A stretch of DNA of 8,383 nucleotides from Bacteroidales bacterium (GCA_018400545.1 JAGYLT010000090.1:1-8383); one strand, 5' to 3'; counted from the first letter of the stretch, positions 1-6,889 are shown. Numbers and translations: made by a program. Notes: generated by a model not told the origin, from the sequence alone.

Positions 1-127
1 ACGAAATTAAAGCATATCATTCTAACTGGGACTCAGTATATCTTGCCATTTATTTTATTCTTACATTTACGAGGTCAAATTAAACAAAAAAGCTGTCAAA
101 GCCTTTTATTACATGATGCAAACCAAA

Positions 128-766
128 ATGTCCGACATAAAAACCCTCATCCTCGACTTCGGAGGCGTGATTTACGAAATCAGTCACCAAAAACAAAAAG
201 ACACCTTTGCCAATCTGGGCATCCAAAATTTTGAGGAGCTTTATTCGCAGGCCAAACAGAGCCCGCTGTTTGCTGATCTGGAGCGCGGCCATATTACTGA
301 CGGGGATTTTATTAAAAAGGTGGGGGAGTTCATCGGAGAAAGCTTTGGCATTGAACAAATTCACCATGCATGGAACAGCATCCTGGTTGGATTCCCGGAA
401 ACGCATTTGCGGTTTCTCGAACACCTAAAGGAACATTATCAGTTGTATCTGCTCAGCAATACCAATGCGATTCATTATAAATTTTACATGGCTCAGTTTA
501 AGGAAAAGTTTGGGTATGATTTTAATTCACTTTTCGAAAAAACCTTCTGGTCTTTCAAAATCGGGATGCGCAAACCGGACCGGGAAATTTATGATTTTGT
601 AAAATCAGAAATTGGGCAATCAGCCGAAAGCATGCTGTTCGTTGATGATACCCACGTAAATATTGCATCAGCCCATGAAGCCGGAATTCATGCAATATGG
701 CTTGAGCCGGGTAAAAAACTCGAAGATTTGTTTGATGAAAATTACAGGCTGAAAGCTACAGTTTAA
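128..766 (+). CDS. HAD-superfamily hydrolase (subfamily IA, YihX-like)
   Basis: This is probably a cytosolic phosphatase of the haloacid dehalogenase superfamily; the substrate cannot be read from the sequence. From the start at 128 it is 212 residues, a usual size for subfamily IA. Motif I is ILDFGGV with nucleophile Asp10. Motif II is LLSNTN (Ser110), the conserved lysine lies in GMRKPD (Lys149), and motif IV is FVDDTHVN (Asp173, Asp174), followed by the typical A-x-x-AGIHAIW stretch. The second motif I aspartate is replaced by Gly, as in the DxGGV/DxGNV group that includes E. coli YihX, a sugar-phosphate phosphatase. In-frame ATGs also occur at 113 and 116. I prefer 128 because family members usually begin only 6-10 residues before the nucleophile. 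The 3' end overlaps the convergent Hpt gene by 11 bases. The class is secure; the specific reaction is not. Confidence 0.9.
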   Translation: MSDIKTLILDFGGVIYEISHQKQKDTFANLGIQNFEELYSQAKQSPLFADLERGHITDGDFIKKVGEFIGESFGIEQIHHAWNSILVGFPETHLRFLEHLKEHYQLYLLSNTNAIHYKFYMAQFKEKFGYDFNSLFEKTFWSFKIGMRKPDREIYDFVKSEIGQSAESMLFVDDTHVNIASAHEAGIHAIWLEPGKKLEDLFDENYRLKATV

Positions 767-1106
767 ACTCTTCGCGCAATTGCTCAAATACTTTTTCAAG
801 TACCGTATTCATTTTTTCCACAATCTCTTCCAACTGATCCTGAGGAATTTCTTCCACTTTAAAATCTTTATCTATTTTGCGAACAACTTCGTAGAGTTCA
901 TTCACCTTCAGCATATCGAGTGAAGCTTTCATTTTATGGGCATTTCTGGCCAGTTTATCGGCATCGTCTTCTCTGAAGCCCTCGTTCATATCCTGCAACG
1001 AAACCGGGGTGGATTCCAGAAATATGCCCATCATGCGTTTAACTTCTTCCTCATCACCCAGCATCTCCCTGATTGAGGTGATATCGTATAATTTTTCCGA
1101 ATTCAT
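756..1106 (-). CDS. Single-domain histidine phosphotransferase (Hpt) protein
   Basis: This 116-residue all-helical protein is a stand-alone Hpt domain, which passes a phosphoryl group between receiver domains in a phosphorelay. The phosphoacceptor is His57 in the motif NAHKMKAS, matching the family pattern AHxLKxxS. An N-terminal helix (about 10-40) and a long charged C-terminal helix (about 85-116) flank it, as expected for the four-helix bundle. There is no signal peptide or kinase core. It starts 11 bases after the stop of the sigma-54 response regulator on the same strand, so the two are almost certainly co-transcribed and the regulator is a likely partner. No hybrid kinase is present in the window. 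The stop codon lies inside the 3' end of the convergent HAD gene. Confidence 0.87.
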   Translation of the reverse strand: MNSEKLYDITSIREMLGDEEEVKRMMGIFLESTPVSLQDMNEGFREDDADKLARNAHKMKASLDMLKVNELYEVVRKIDKDFKVEEIPQDQLEEIVEKMNTVLEKVFEQLREEFKL

Positions 1107-1117
1107 TTTAGTATTGG

Positions 1118-2464
1118 TTAAATTTCATTGTTTTTCAACATCCGGTAAATGGTCGATTTGCCGATGTCGAGTTTTTTTGCAACTTTCATGATGTTGTTGT
1201 CGTATCTGTCGAGGTAGTGCCTGATAATTTTACGGGTATATCCATGAAGGGTGTCTTCCTCGTCAAGCAGAAAATCGCTGACATTTTTGGTTGAGGTAAA
1301 CGAAATATCCGTGTCGTCGATGGTTTCCCCGTTTGACATTACTGCGGCCAGTTCGATGATGGCTTTCAGTTCGCGCACATTTCCGGGGTAGCTGTAGCTG
1401 AGCAATTTATCCTGGGCATGCGACGAAAGCGTTTTAAGATGCATGTCGTTTTCTTTGCAAAATTCATCCACAAAGTATTTGGCCAGCAGCAGGATGTCAT
1501 TTCCGCGGTCTTTAAGTGGCGGCAGGTGTATGGGCAATCCGAGCAACCTGTAATAGAGGTCCTGCCTGAAATTACCGTTTTTAACTTCTTCGGCCATGTC
1601 GCGATGTGTAGCCACCAGCAGCCGGGCATTTACTTTTACAATATCATGCCCGCCAATGCGGGTCAGTTCTTTTTCCTGGAGCACGCGCAGTAGTTTTGCC
1701 TGCATGTTGAGGTCCATTTCACCAACCTCATCCAGGAAAATTGTTCCCTTGCCGGCTTCTTCAAACTTACCTATTTTGCGGGTGTTTGCGCCGGTGAAAG
1801 CTCCTTTCTCATATCCAAACATTTCACTTTCGATCAGTTCTCTTGGAATGGCCGAAACGTTGATTGCAATAAACGGATATTTCGCCCTCGACGAATTATA
1901 ATGTATAGCCTTGGCAACCAGGTCTTTACCGGTTCCGGTTTCGCCATAAATCGATACGGTGATATTTGTGCCCACCGCCTTTTCGATCATGTTGAATACC
2001 TGTTTGATCTCCTTGCTGTTGCCTTTGATGATGTTGTTGAAAACATATTTTTTCCCGATTTCCTCTTTCAGGTCATCGATTTGCTTTTCCAAAGTAAGCT
2101 TTTCGCGAATGTTTTTCAGGGCATTCCAAATCCGGTCTTTGGTTTCATCATCTTTAACAAAATAGTCGTAAGCCCCTTCCTTAAGCAGGTTAACAGCGGT
2201 TGAAACGTCTTCCTGTCCGGAAACAATGATGACCGGGATTTCAGAATTGTGCTCCTTCACTTTTTTAAGGACCTCCAATCCTGACATATCGGGCAGTGAA
2301 TAATCAAGTGAAATTACAGCAGGGTTTTTGTACAGGTTGTTGAGGCACTCTTTTCCATTTTCAAATTTCTCAACAACATAGTCAGGATTTAAACTGATGT
2401 GGTATTTAAGCATTTCACCATAAAATGGATCGTCCTCAACCACAAATATTTTAAATGTGCTCAT
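1118..2464 (-). CDS. NtrC-family sigma-54-dependent response regulator
   Basis: This cytosolic transcription activator has 448 residues and three parts in the usual NtrC order. The receiver domain (about 1-120) has the acidic pair Asp11/Asp12, phosphoacceptor Asp54 in SLDYSLPDMSG, Ser82 and Lys104. The AAA+ domain (about 145-380) has Walker A GETGTGKD (174-181), the sigma-54-contact loop GAFTGA (221-226), Walker B FLDE (Asp245/Glu246) and arginine fingers in FRQDLYYRL (300, 306). The C-terminal Fis-type helix-turn-helix (about 420-446) is NNIMKVAKKLDIGKSTIYR. All catalytic residues are present, so it should hydrolyse ATP to open sigma-54 promoters. An in-frame ATG at 2509 would add 15 residues, but a good promoter lies inside that extension, so the start at 2464 is preferred; an ATG at 2473 is also possible. 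It is followed by the Hpt gene. The target genes are unknown. Confidence 0.94.
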   Translation of the reverse strand: MSTFKIFVVEDDPFYGEMLKYHISLNPDYVVEKFENGKECLNNLYKNPAVISLDYSLPDMSGLEVLKKVKEHNSEIPVIIVSGQEDVSTAVNLLKEGAYDYFVKDDETKDRIWNALKNIREKLTLEKQIDDLKEEIGKKYVFNNIIKGNSKEIKQVFNMIEKAVGTNITVSIYGETGTGKDLVAKAIHYNSSRAKYPFIAINVSAIPRELIESEMFGYEKGAFTGANTRKIGKFEEAGKGTIFLDEVGEMDLNMQAKLLRVLQEKELTRIGGHDIVKVNARLLVATHRDMAEEVKNGNFRQDLYYRLLGLPIHLPPLKDRGNDILLLAKYFVDEFCKENDMHLKTLSSHAQDKLLSYSYPGNVRELKAIIELAAVMSNGETIDDTDISFTSTKNVSDFLLDEEDTLHGYTRKIIRHYLDRYDNNIMKVAKKLDIGKSTIYRMLKNNEI

Positions 2465-2480
2465 AATTTCCATTTTTTGC

Positions 2481-2510
2481 CAAATGTAACATTTATTTGC
2501 GAATCCCAAA
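2481..2510 (-). promoter_or_regulatory. Bacteroidota-type promoter for the response regulator
   Basis: Read on the minus strand, TTTG (2510-2507) is followed after 18 bases by TACATTTG (2488-2481). This matches the Bacteroidota housekeeping pattern TTTG, about 17-23 bases, TAnnTTTG. Transcription would begin near 2475, giving a leader of roughly 10 bases before the ATG at 2464. This position argues against the upstream in-frame start at 2509. Prediction from sequence pattern only. Confidence 0.6.
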
Positions 2511-2516
2511 TTGGGA
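2504..2516. repeat. 13-base palindrome over the -33 element (possible operator)
   Basis: TCCCAA-A-TTGGGA is a perfect inverted repeat with a one-base centre. It covers the -33 TTTG of the predicted minus-strand promoter. Half-site-like words recur nearby: TTGGGAAA at 2511-2518 and 2548-2555, and TTGCGAATC at 2497-2505 and 2563-2571. The arrangement resembles a dimeric regulator site that could control the regulator gene, icd, or both. The binding protein is unknown, and chance in AT-rich DNA cannot be excluded. Confidence 0.35.
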
Positions 2517-2648
2517 AACCGTTTTTTTTATTAAAAAGCATATATTTTTGGGAAAATTTAAATTGCGAATCTAATTGTGATGAACTTTTTTTTGCCGTTA
2601 ATTAATCTTAAAATAAGTGTCTCAGGATAATCATTGCCCCCACTTTTC

Positions 2649-2656
2649 TAAATTTG
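2649..2656 (+). promoter_or_regulatory. Putative -7 element upstream of icd
   Basis: TAAATTTG matches the Bacteroidota -7 consensus TAnnTTTG exactly. It would give a leader of about 60 bases before the icd start at 2725. I see no TTG at the usual -33 distance; the nearest, at 2634-2636, is only 12 bases away, so the promoter is a weak match or needs an activator. The leader carries a small inverted repeat, ACACAT (2672-2677) with ATGTGT (2690-2695). Confidence 0.4.
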
Positions 2657-2724
2657 TAGTCAATTAAAAACACACATGCAAATATGTAGATGTGTTTGTT
2701 GTGATACACAAATTAAAAATGTAA

Positions 2725-3531
2725 ATGGAAAAAATTAAAGTTCAAAACCCTGTTGTGGAGTTGGATGGCGATGAAATGACAAGGGTAATCTGGGAGTTTA
2801 TCAAAGAAAAACTCATCTTTCCGTACCTCGATCTCGACATTAAATATTATGACCTTGGAATCCAGAAACGTGATGAAACTGAGGATCAAATAACCGTGGA
2901 TGCGGCAGAAGCCATTAAGAAATACAATGTAGGCATAAAATGTGCTACCATCACCCCCGATGAGAAACGGGTAGAGGAATTTGGCCTGAAAGAAATGTAC
3001 AGGTCGCCCAACGGCACTATCAGAAATATACTGGGGGGCACAGTTTTTCGTGAACCGATTCTCATAAAAAATGTGCCCCGCCTTGTGCCCGGTTGGACAG
3101 GTCCGATTTGCATAGGCCGTCATGCTTTTGGCGATCAGTATCGCGCAACCGATTTCGTAACCAAAGGAAAGGGAAAACTCACCATCACTTTTACACCCGA
3201 AGACGGCAGTGAACCCATTAGCCATAATGTGTACGACTTTCAGGGTGATGGCGTGGCCATGTCGATGTACAATACCGATGAGTCGATAAATGGATTTGCA
3301 CATGCCTGTTTTAATATGGCCCTCAAGAAAAAGTGGCCGCTCTACCTTTCAACCAAAAACACCATCCTGAAAAAGTATGATGGCCGGTTTAAGGATATTT
3401 TCCAGGAAATTTTCGAAGCTGATTATCACGAGAAGTTCACCGCAGCCGGCATAACTTACGAGCATCGGCTGATTGATGATATGGTGGCCCGCAGCGCTGA
3501 AGTGGGAAGGAAATTTTGTTTGGGCCTGTAA
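2725..3531 (+). CDS. icd: NADP-isocitrate dehydrogenase, N-terminal part (frameshifted gene)
   Basis: Residues 1-255 are the N-terminal two thirds of a eukaryotic-type NADP-dependent isocitrate dehydrogenase, which oxidises isocitrate to 2-oxoglutarate and CO2 in the citric acid cycle. They align by eye without gaps to human IDH1 over the first ~145 residues: [18 protein letters not shown] (Thr77, Arg82), SPNGTIRN (Ser94, Arg100), GTVFRE (Arg109) and GRHAFGDQY (Arg132, Tyr139). [14 protein letters not shown] follows with catalytic Lys211, then metal ligand Asp251 in LIDDMVA. After Ala255 the frame runs into 13 unrelated codons and a stop. The expected sequence continues in another frame, 3473-3955. 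Alone, this fragment lacks the remaining metal ligands and the NADP site, so it should be inactive. With one base removed, 2725-3955 encodes 409 residues, close to the 414 of human IDH1. Confidence 0.93.
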   Translation: MEKIKVQNPVVELDGDEMTRVIWEFIKEKLIFPYLDLDIKYYDLGIQKRDETEDQITVDAAEAIKKYNVGIKCATITPDEKRVEEFGLKEMYRSPNGTIRNILGGTVFREPILIKNVPRLVPGWTGPICIGRHAFGDQYRATDFVTKGKGKLTITFTPEDGSEPISHNVYDFQGDGVAMSMYNTDESINGFAHACFNMALKKKWPLYLSTKNTILKKYDGRFKDIFQEIFEADYHEKFTAAGITYEHRLIDDMVARSAEVGRKFCLGL

Positions 3532-3955
3532 AAACTACGATGGCGACGTTCAGTCTGATACGGTTGCGCAGGGTTTTGGCTCGCTTGGGCTGATGACTTC
3601 CGTACTGGTTACGCCTGATGGAAAAACCATGGAAGCCGAAGCAGCGCATGGCACCGTAACCCGTCACTTCAGGATGCATCAGCAGGGCAGGCCAACCTCA
3701 ACCAATCCGATTGCTTCGATCTTTGCCTGGACCCGTGGGCTGGCGCATCGTGGTAACCTGGACAATAACAACAGGCTTGTGGATTTTGCCAATAAGCTCG
3801 AGCAGGTTTGCATCGAAACCGTTGAATCTGGAAAAATGACCAAAGACCTGGCTTTATTGATTCATAGTAAAAGCATGACAGAAGCCGACTATCTGAATAC
3901 TGAAGATTTTCTCAGCGCACTGGACGAAAATCTGATGAAAAAGCTTGAGGCTTAA
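3473..3955 (+). CDS. icd: NADP-isocitrate dehydrogenase, C-terminal part (frameshifted gene)
   Basis: This is the continuation of the isocitrate dehydrogenase gene one frame over. Genuine family sequence starts at about 3491 with [19 protein letters not shown]; the first few codons from the ATG at 3473 are out-of-frame sequence of the upstream part. It carries the metal ligands in NYDGDVQSD (Asp274 and Asp278 of the repaired protein), the NADP-binding segment [27 protein letters not shown], and a typical C-terminus with [13 protein letters not shown] do not believe the ATG at 3473 is a real start, since no separate protein of this kind is known to me and the catalytic N-terminal region would be missing. 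Citrate synthase follows after 69 bases on the same strand with no terminator between, so the two probably form one operon. Confidence 0.9.
   Translation: MMIWWPAALKWEGNFVWACKNYDGDVQSDTVAQGFGSLGLMTSVLVTPDGKTMEAEAAHGTVTRHFRMHQQGRPTSTNPIASIFAWTRGLAHRGNLDNNNRLVDFANKLEQVCIETVESGKMTKDLALLIHSKSMTEADYLNTEDFLSALDENLMKKLEA
3488..3490 (+). other. Frameshift site in icd (one extra C in CCC)
   Basis: In the stretch GTGGCCCGCAGC one C must be dropped to join the two halves of isocitrate dehydrogenase. The result reads [14 protein letters not shown], the sequence the family has at this place. The extra base lies in a three-C run and the premature stop (TAA, 3529-3531) follows 13 codons later. A homopolymer length error in sequencing is the simplest cause; a real mutation is possible. 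I see no stop codon, Shine-Dalgarno-like stimulator or other known programmed +1 signal at the site. Confidence 0.85.
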
Positions 3956-4024
3956 AATTTTTAAGGCAACCAAACAAATATCTTCATTAACTTGTTTCTA
4001 TCTAAGAATATAAAACACTAAAAA

Positions 4025-5332
4025 ATGGCTAGTTTAAAAGAAAAACTTCGCGAAAAAATAGAGCAGCACCGTCCGCGTACCCAGCGATTATTGCAGGAAT
4101 ACGGCGATGTAGTTGTTGACAAAGTTACCATTGCGCAGGTGATTGGGGGAATGCGAGGCCTCAAATCGCTTGTTACTGATATTTCGTATCTTGATCCCAA
4201 CGAGGGAATCCGATACCGGGGCTACACATTGCCTGAAGTATTCGAAAAACTTCCGAAACCAAAGGGTGCTGAAATGCCTTATGTTGAAGGTCTGGTTTAC
4301 CTATTATTAACCGGAGATGTTCCTACTGAATCTGAGGTTTCGGATGTGGTTGATGAATTCCGCAAGCGCCGGATCGTTCCCCGGTATGTTTATGAAGTAA
4401 TTGATGCGTATCCATGTTGCAGCCACCCGATGGCCATTTTTGCAAATGCGATTTTAACGCTGCACCGGGAGTCGTTCTTTTCTAAAAAGTATGAAGCCGG
4501 CATCAACAAACTGGAATACTGGGACCCCACATATGAAGATGCCCTAAACCTGTTGGCAAAACTGCCCGAAATAGCATCGTATATCTATGCCAAGCTTTAC
4601 CGCGATGGAAAACGCACGCAGTCGGATCCAAGCCTAGATATGGGAGCGGATTTTGCGCACCTTATGATGAAGCCCAAGCCATACGATGATGTTGCCAGAT
4701 TGCATTTTATCATACACAGTGATCATGAAAGCGGTAACGTTAGCGCGCATACCGGACACCTTGTCGCAAGTACGCTATCGGATATTTATCAGTCCATCTC
4801 CGCAATGATCAACGGACTTGCCGGACCTTTGCACGGACTTGCCAACCAGGAAGTACTCCGGTGGCTGCAGGGTGTCAAGGAGAAAATGGGCGATGAGATT
4901 CCCTCGGAAGAAGAAATGAAACAATTCGTATGGGATACCCTGAACTCTGGACAGGTTATTCCGGGTTACGGTCACGCCGTGCTTAGGAAAACCGACCCCC
5001 GCTATTCTATTCAGCGCGAGTTCTGTTTGAAGCATATGCCGGAAGATCCCTTGTTTAAATATGTTGACCTGCTCTACAAAGTTGTTCCGCCAATTCTTAA
5101 GGAACAGGGTAAAGCCAAAAACCCATGGCCAAACCTTGATGCACAAACCGGAGTTATTCAGTGGCATTATGGCGTTACGGAGTACGACTTTTACACAGTA
5201 TTGTTTGGAATTGGCAGGTCGATAGGTATAGCTGCAAATATCATTTGGGACAGGGCTTTGCTCTACCCGCTTGAGCGTCCAAAATCCATTACAACCGAAA
5301 TGCTGGAGCAAATTGCCGGAATCAAAAAATAA
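4025..5332 (+). CDS. gltA: Citrate synthase, eukaryotic/mitochondrial type
   Basis: This cytosolic enzyme condenses oxaloacetate with acetyl-CoA to citrate, the entry step of the citric acid cycle. The 435 residues resemble mitochondrial citrate synthase far more than the hexameric E. coli GltA. Hallmarks are YLDPNEGIRYRGYTLPE, IHSDHESGNVSAHTGHLV, NGLAGPLHGLANQEV, NSGQVIPGYGHAVLRKTDPRY, EQGKAKNPWPNLDAQTG and PLERPKS near the end. The catalytic triad is complete: His270, His317 and Asp372, spaced as in the animal enzyme. There is no cleavable targeting peptide. It lies 69 bases after isocitrate dehydrogenase with no terminator or clear promoter between, and is followed at once by a strong terminator, so it is probably the last gene of an icd-gltA operon. 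Aconitase, which joins the two reactions, is not in the window. Confidence 0.96.
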   Translation: MASLKEKLREKIEQHRPRTQRLLQEYGDVVVDKVTIAQVIGGMRGLKSLVTDISYLDPNEGIRYRGYTLPEVFEKLPKPKGAEMPYVEGLVYLLLTGDVPTESEVSDVVDEFRKRRIVPRYVYEVIDAYPCCSHPMAIFANAILTLHRESFFSKKYEAGINKLEYWDPTYEDALNLLAKLPEIASYIYAKLYRDGKRTQSDPSLDMGADFAHLMMKPKPYDDVARLHFIIHSDHESGNVSAHTGHLVASTLSDIYQSISAMINGLAGPLHGLANQEVLRWLQGVKEKMGDEIPSEEEMKQFVWDTLNSGQVIPGYGHAVLRKTDPRYSIQREFCLKHMPEDPLFKYVDLLYKVVPPILKEQGKAKNPWPNLDAQTGVIQWHYGVTEYDFYTVLFGIGRSIGIAANIIWDRALLYPLERPKSITTEMLEQIAGIKK

Positions 5333-5359
5333 CGTTGTTAAGTTTTAATATTTTTCATG

Positions 5360-5388
5360 GAGTCCCGTATTTTTGCGGGACTCTTTTT
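5360..5388 (+). terminator. Rho-independent terminator after citrate synthase
   Basis: A perfect 8-base-pair stem, GAGTCCCG (5360-5367) with CGGGACTC (5376-5383), encloses the loop TATTTTTG and is followed by five T residues. It lies 27 bases after the citrate synthase stop and should end the icd-gltA transcript. It also makes the upstream in-frame ATG at 5373 an unlikely start for the next gene. Confidence 0.9.
5368..5375 (+). promoter_or_regulatory. Possible -7 box for yjbQ in the terminator loop
   Basis: The loop sequence TATTTTTG fits the Bacteroidota -7 pattern TAnnTTTG. If used, transcription would start near 5381 and give a leader of about 35 bases before the yjbQ start at 5415. No TTG stands at the proper -33 distance, so this may be coincidence arising from a T-rich loop. 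Confidence 0.25.
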
Positions 5389-5414
5389 GTATTAACCCAC
5401 AAAAAACAGTCACC

Positions 5415-5825
5415 ATGATCGAACAGTTTGAAATGAGTTTGCCGGCGTATAATAGAGGGTTTCACCTGATAACCCGCCATATTGAATCGCAACTTAAAAA
5501 CCTTCCCCAAACCGGAATGGTTAACATTTTTATTCGACATACCTCTGCCGGGCTAACAATTAATGAAAACGCTGATCCCACGGTAAGGAGCGACATGGAG
5601 CAGTTTTTCGACCGGTATGTGCCCGAAAATGAGCCATACTTTGATCATACCCTGGAAGGTCCTGACGATATGCCGGCCCACATCAAGGCGACACTTACCG
5701 GAAATTCGCTCACGATTCCGGTAGCAAACGGAATGCTGAATCTGGGCACCTGGCAGGGTATCTATCTTTGCGAGTTCAGAAATCATGGTGGCAGCCGGCG
5801 GCTAACGGTTACCGTATATGGCTAA
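5415..5825 (+). CDS. yjbQ: YjbQ/UPF0047 family protein
   Basis: A 136-residue cytosolic protein of the widespread YjbQ (UPF0047) family, usually about 130-140 residues. E. coli YjbQ has been reported to show weak thiamine-phosphate synthase activity, but the physiological role of the family is unsettled. The signature parts are all here: FIRHTSAGLTINENADPTV (His42, Glu51, Asn52), a central DDMPAHIKATLTG with His89, TIPVANGMLNLGTWQGIYLCEFR, and the closing SRRLTVTVYG. A longer frame with an ATG at 5373 exists, but its first 14 codons run through the terminator stem of the previous gene and look nothing like the family, so 5415 is chosen. The gene probably stands alone; the next gene is convergent. 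The family call is firm, the function is not. Confidence 0.92.
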   Translation: MIEQFEMSLPAYNRGFHLITRHIESQLKNLPQTGMVNIFIRHTSAGLTINENADPTVRSDMEQFFDRYVPENEPYFDHTLEGPDDMPAHIKATLTGNSLTIPVANGMLNLGTWQGIYLCEFRNHGGSRRLTVTVYG

Positions 5826-5867
5826 AAAAATGCCCCCGTTTCCAGAATGTCTGAAGAACAGGGGGGG
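5824..5867 (-). terminator. Intrinsic terminator for the T9SS cargo gene
   Basis: On the minus strand a C-run (5867-5861) pairs with GGGGG (5837-5833), and GTT/AAC pairs extend the stem past a one-base bulge. The 3' side is followed by CA and then seven T residues (5830-5824). It begins about 22 bases after the minus-strand stop at 5889. The plus strand lacks a U-tract after the G-run, so it would serve yjbQ poorly. Confidence 0.65.
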
Positions 5868-5888
5868 TAGATTTCCTATATCCTGATT

Positions 5889-6749
5889 TTACTTCACCAT
5901 AAACTTTCTGGTTGTTAATATGCCATCAGATGGTATAATCGATATGAAATAAGTGCCGGTTATCAGGTTGGATGTCTCTATCCGGATTTCGTTCCTGCCG
6001 GTATAATATACCCGGGGAGGCTTATTGTGTACAATTTTTCCGGTGATATCAAAAACCTGAATGCTGATTTCATTGGGCTCATTCAGATTAAACGGAAGGG
6101 TGATATAATCATTTGCCGGGCTTGGGAAGGGCTGGCCGATTTCTGCAAAAGCAGGACTCAGTTCCTGAATATCTACATTCCCACTTAACGAAAGTTCATC
6201 CACTGTAAATGAGGTGCCTTCAGTAGCCCCAATTAAACTGTCCGATATCTGACCGGCAATTAATGATATGAAACATGAGTCGGCCTGCGCTTTTACGTCA
6301 TATGTGATGTTAACTTCAAATTCCGTAAATTCATTAATTTGCTGCGTAACATATGCAACTCCTGCTCCTACAATTGTTTCCTCTGATAACATTGCTGCAA
6401 GGATGTACAAAGTGTCGTTACCAACTGGTGTGCCTTTTACATACCCATTCATTTTGGCGTAGTTTTGATTAACGGGAAATGTGTTGCTAACCAGGGATGG
6501 TGATATTACACCAATTCCGGGAAATTCCGTTGCAAGTAGCTCGGCTGCTGATCCGCCCCCGTATCCGGGCACTTCATTTACATTTGAAAATGCTGCTGAG
6601 TTTAATAGGGCTAACCAGCCCACCGGTTGCATGCCGCCAGTTCCATTATCTTCCCATTCTTCAAAGTCGCCATTCGGGACTACCTGGGCTATTAATGACG
6701 ATCCCATTAAAAATCCAATAATTACAAAGATGTACGTAAATTTTTTCAT
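5889..6749 (-). CDS. Secreted protein with T9SS type A sorting domain
   Basis: A 286-residue exported protein. Residues 1-21 form a signal peptide: MKK, a hydrophobic core, then likely cleavage at LIA|Q. The mature part opens with VPNGDFEEWEDN, a start common in Bacteroidota surface proteins with a PCMD-like or carbohydrate-binding-like beta-sandwich, which probably fills about residues 22-200. Residues 205-286 are a type A T9SS C-terminal sorting domain: PFPSPANDYITLPF, VFDITGKIV, LITGTYFISI, ending TTRKFMVK. The protein should cross the outer membrane through the Por/Gld machinery, losing the sorting domain and being released or anchored. No catalytic motif is visible, so binding or adhesion is only a guess. 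It is monocistronic, with its own terminator downstream and divergent to the small membrane protein gene. Confidence 0.9.
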   Translation of the reverse strand: MKKFTYIFVIIGFLMGSSLIAQVVPNGDFEEWEDNGTGGMQPVGWLALLNSAAFSNVNEVPGYGGGSAAELLATEFPGIGVISPSLVSNTFPVNQNYAKMNGYVKGTPVGNDTLYILAAMLSEETIVGAGVAYVTQQINEFTEFEVNITYDVKAQADSCFISLIAGQISDSLIGATEGTSFTVDELSLSGNVDIQELSPAFAEIGQPFPSPANDYITLPFNLNEPNEISIQVFDITGKIVHNKPPRVYYTGRNEIRIETSNLITGTYFISIIPSDGILTTRKFMVK

Positions 6750-6801
6750 AATATTAAGTTTTAAGTTAACGATTCATTGTGTTAGAATAGGAGCTAATCA
6801 A

Positions 6802-6809
6802 CAAAGGTA
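6802..6809 (-). promoter_or_regulatory. Putative -7 element for the T9SS cargo gene
   Basis: On the minus strand TACCTTTG matches TAnnTTTG exactly. It would start transcription near 6797 and give a leader of about 48 bases. The nearest TTG upstream (6826-6824) is only 14 bases away, shorter than usual, so support is moderate. Confidence 0.4.
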
Positions 6810-6889
6810 AAACAATAATCAGCCAATCCCGACCTTATTTAGATTTTTTATAAACAATTCCGATCGTGAATTTACAATTTTAGAAGCCC

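Noticed and set aside
2465..2509. Upstream ATG extending the response regulator by 15 residues.
   Set aside because: The predicted promoter (-7 at 2481-2488) lies within the extension, and receiver domains normally begin just before FKIFVVEDD.
2713..3303. A 196-codon minus-strand frame opposite isocitrate dehydrogenase.
   Set aside because: It is an antisense shadow: the plus strand encodes a highly conserved enzyme and the reverse product has no recognisable domain.
3473..3490. The ATG at 3473 as the start of an independent protein.
   Set aside because: The first codons are the out-of-frame reading of LIDDMVA; the rest is plainly the C-terminal half of isocitrate dehydrogenase.
3481..3531. 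Programmed +1 frameshifting in icd.
   Set aside because: There is no slow or stop codon at the shift point and no Shine-Dalgarno-like stimulator or obvious structure, and the family normally has an unbroken frame.
4775..5311. A 178-codon minus-strand frame opposite citrate synthase.
   Set aside because: It is an antisense shadow of a strongly conserved gene, with no recognisable domain.
5373..5414. Upstream ATG extending the YjbQ protein by 14 residues.
   Set aside because: The codons run through the terminator stem and T-tract of citrate synthase, and family proteins begin near MIEQFEM.
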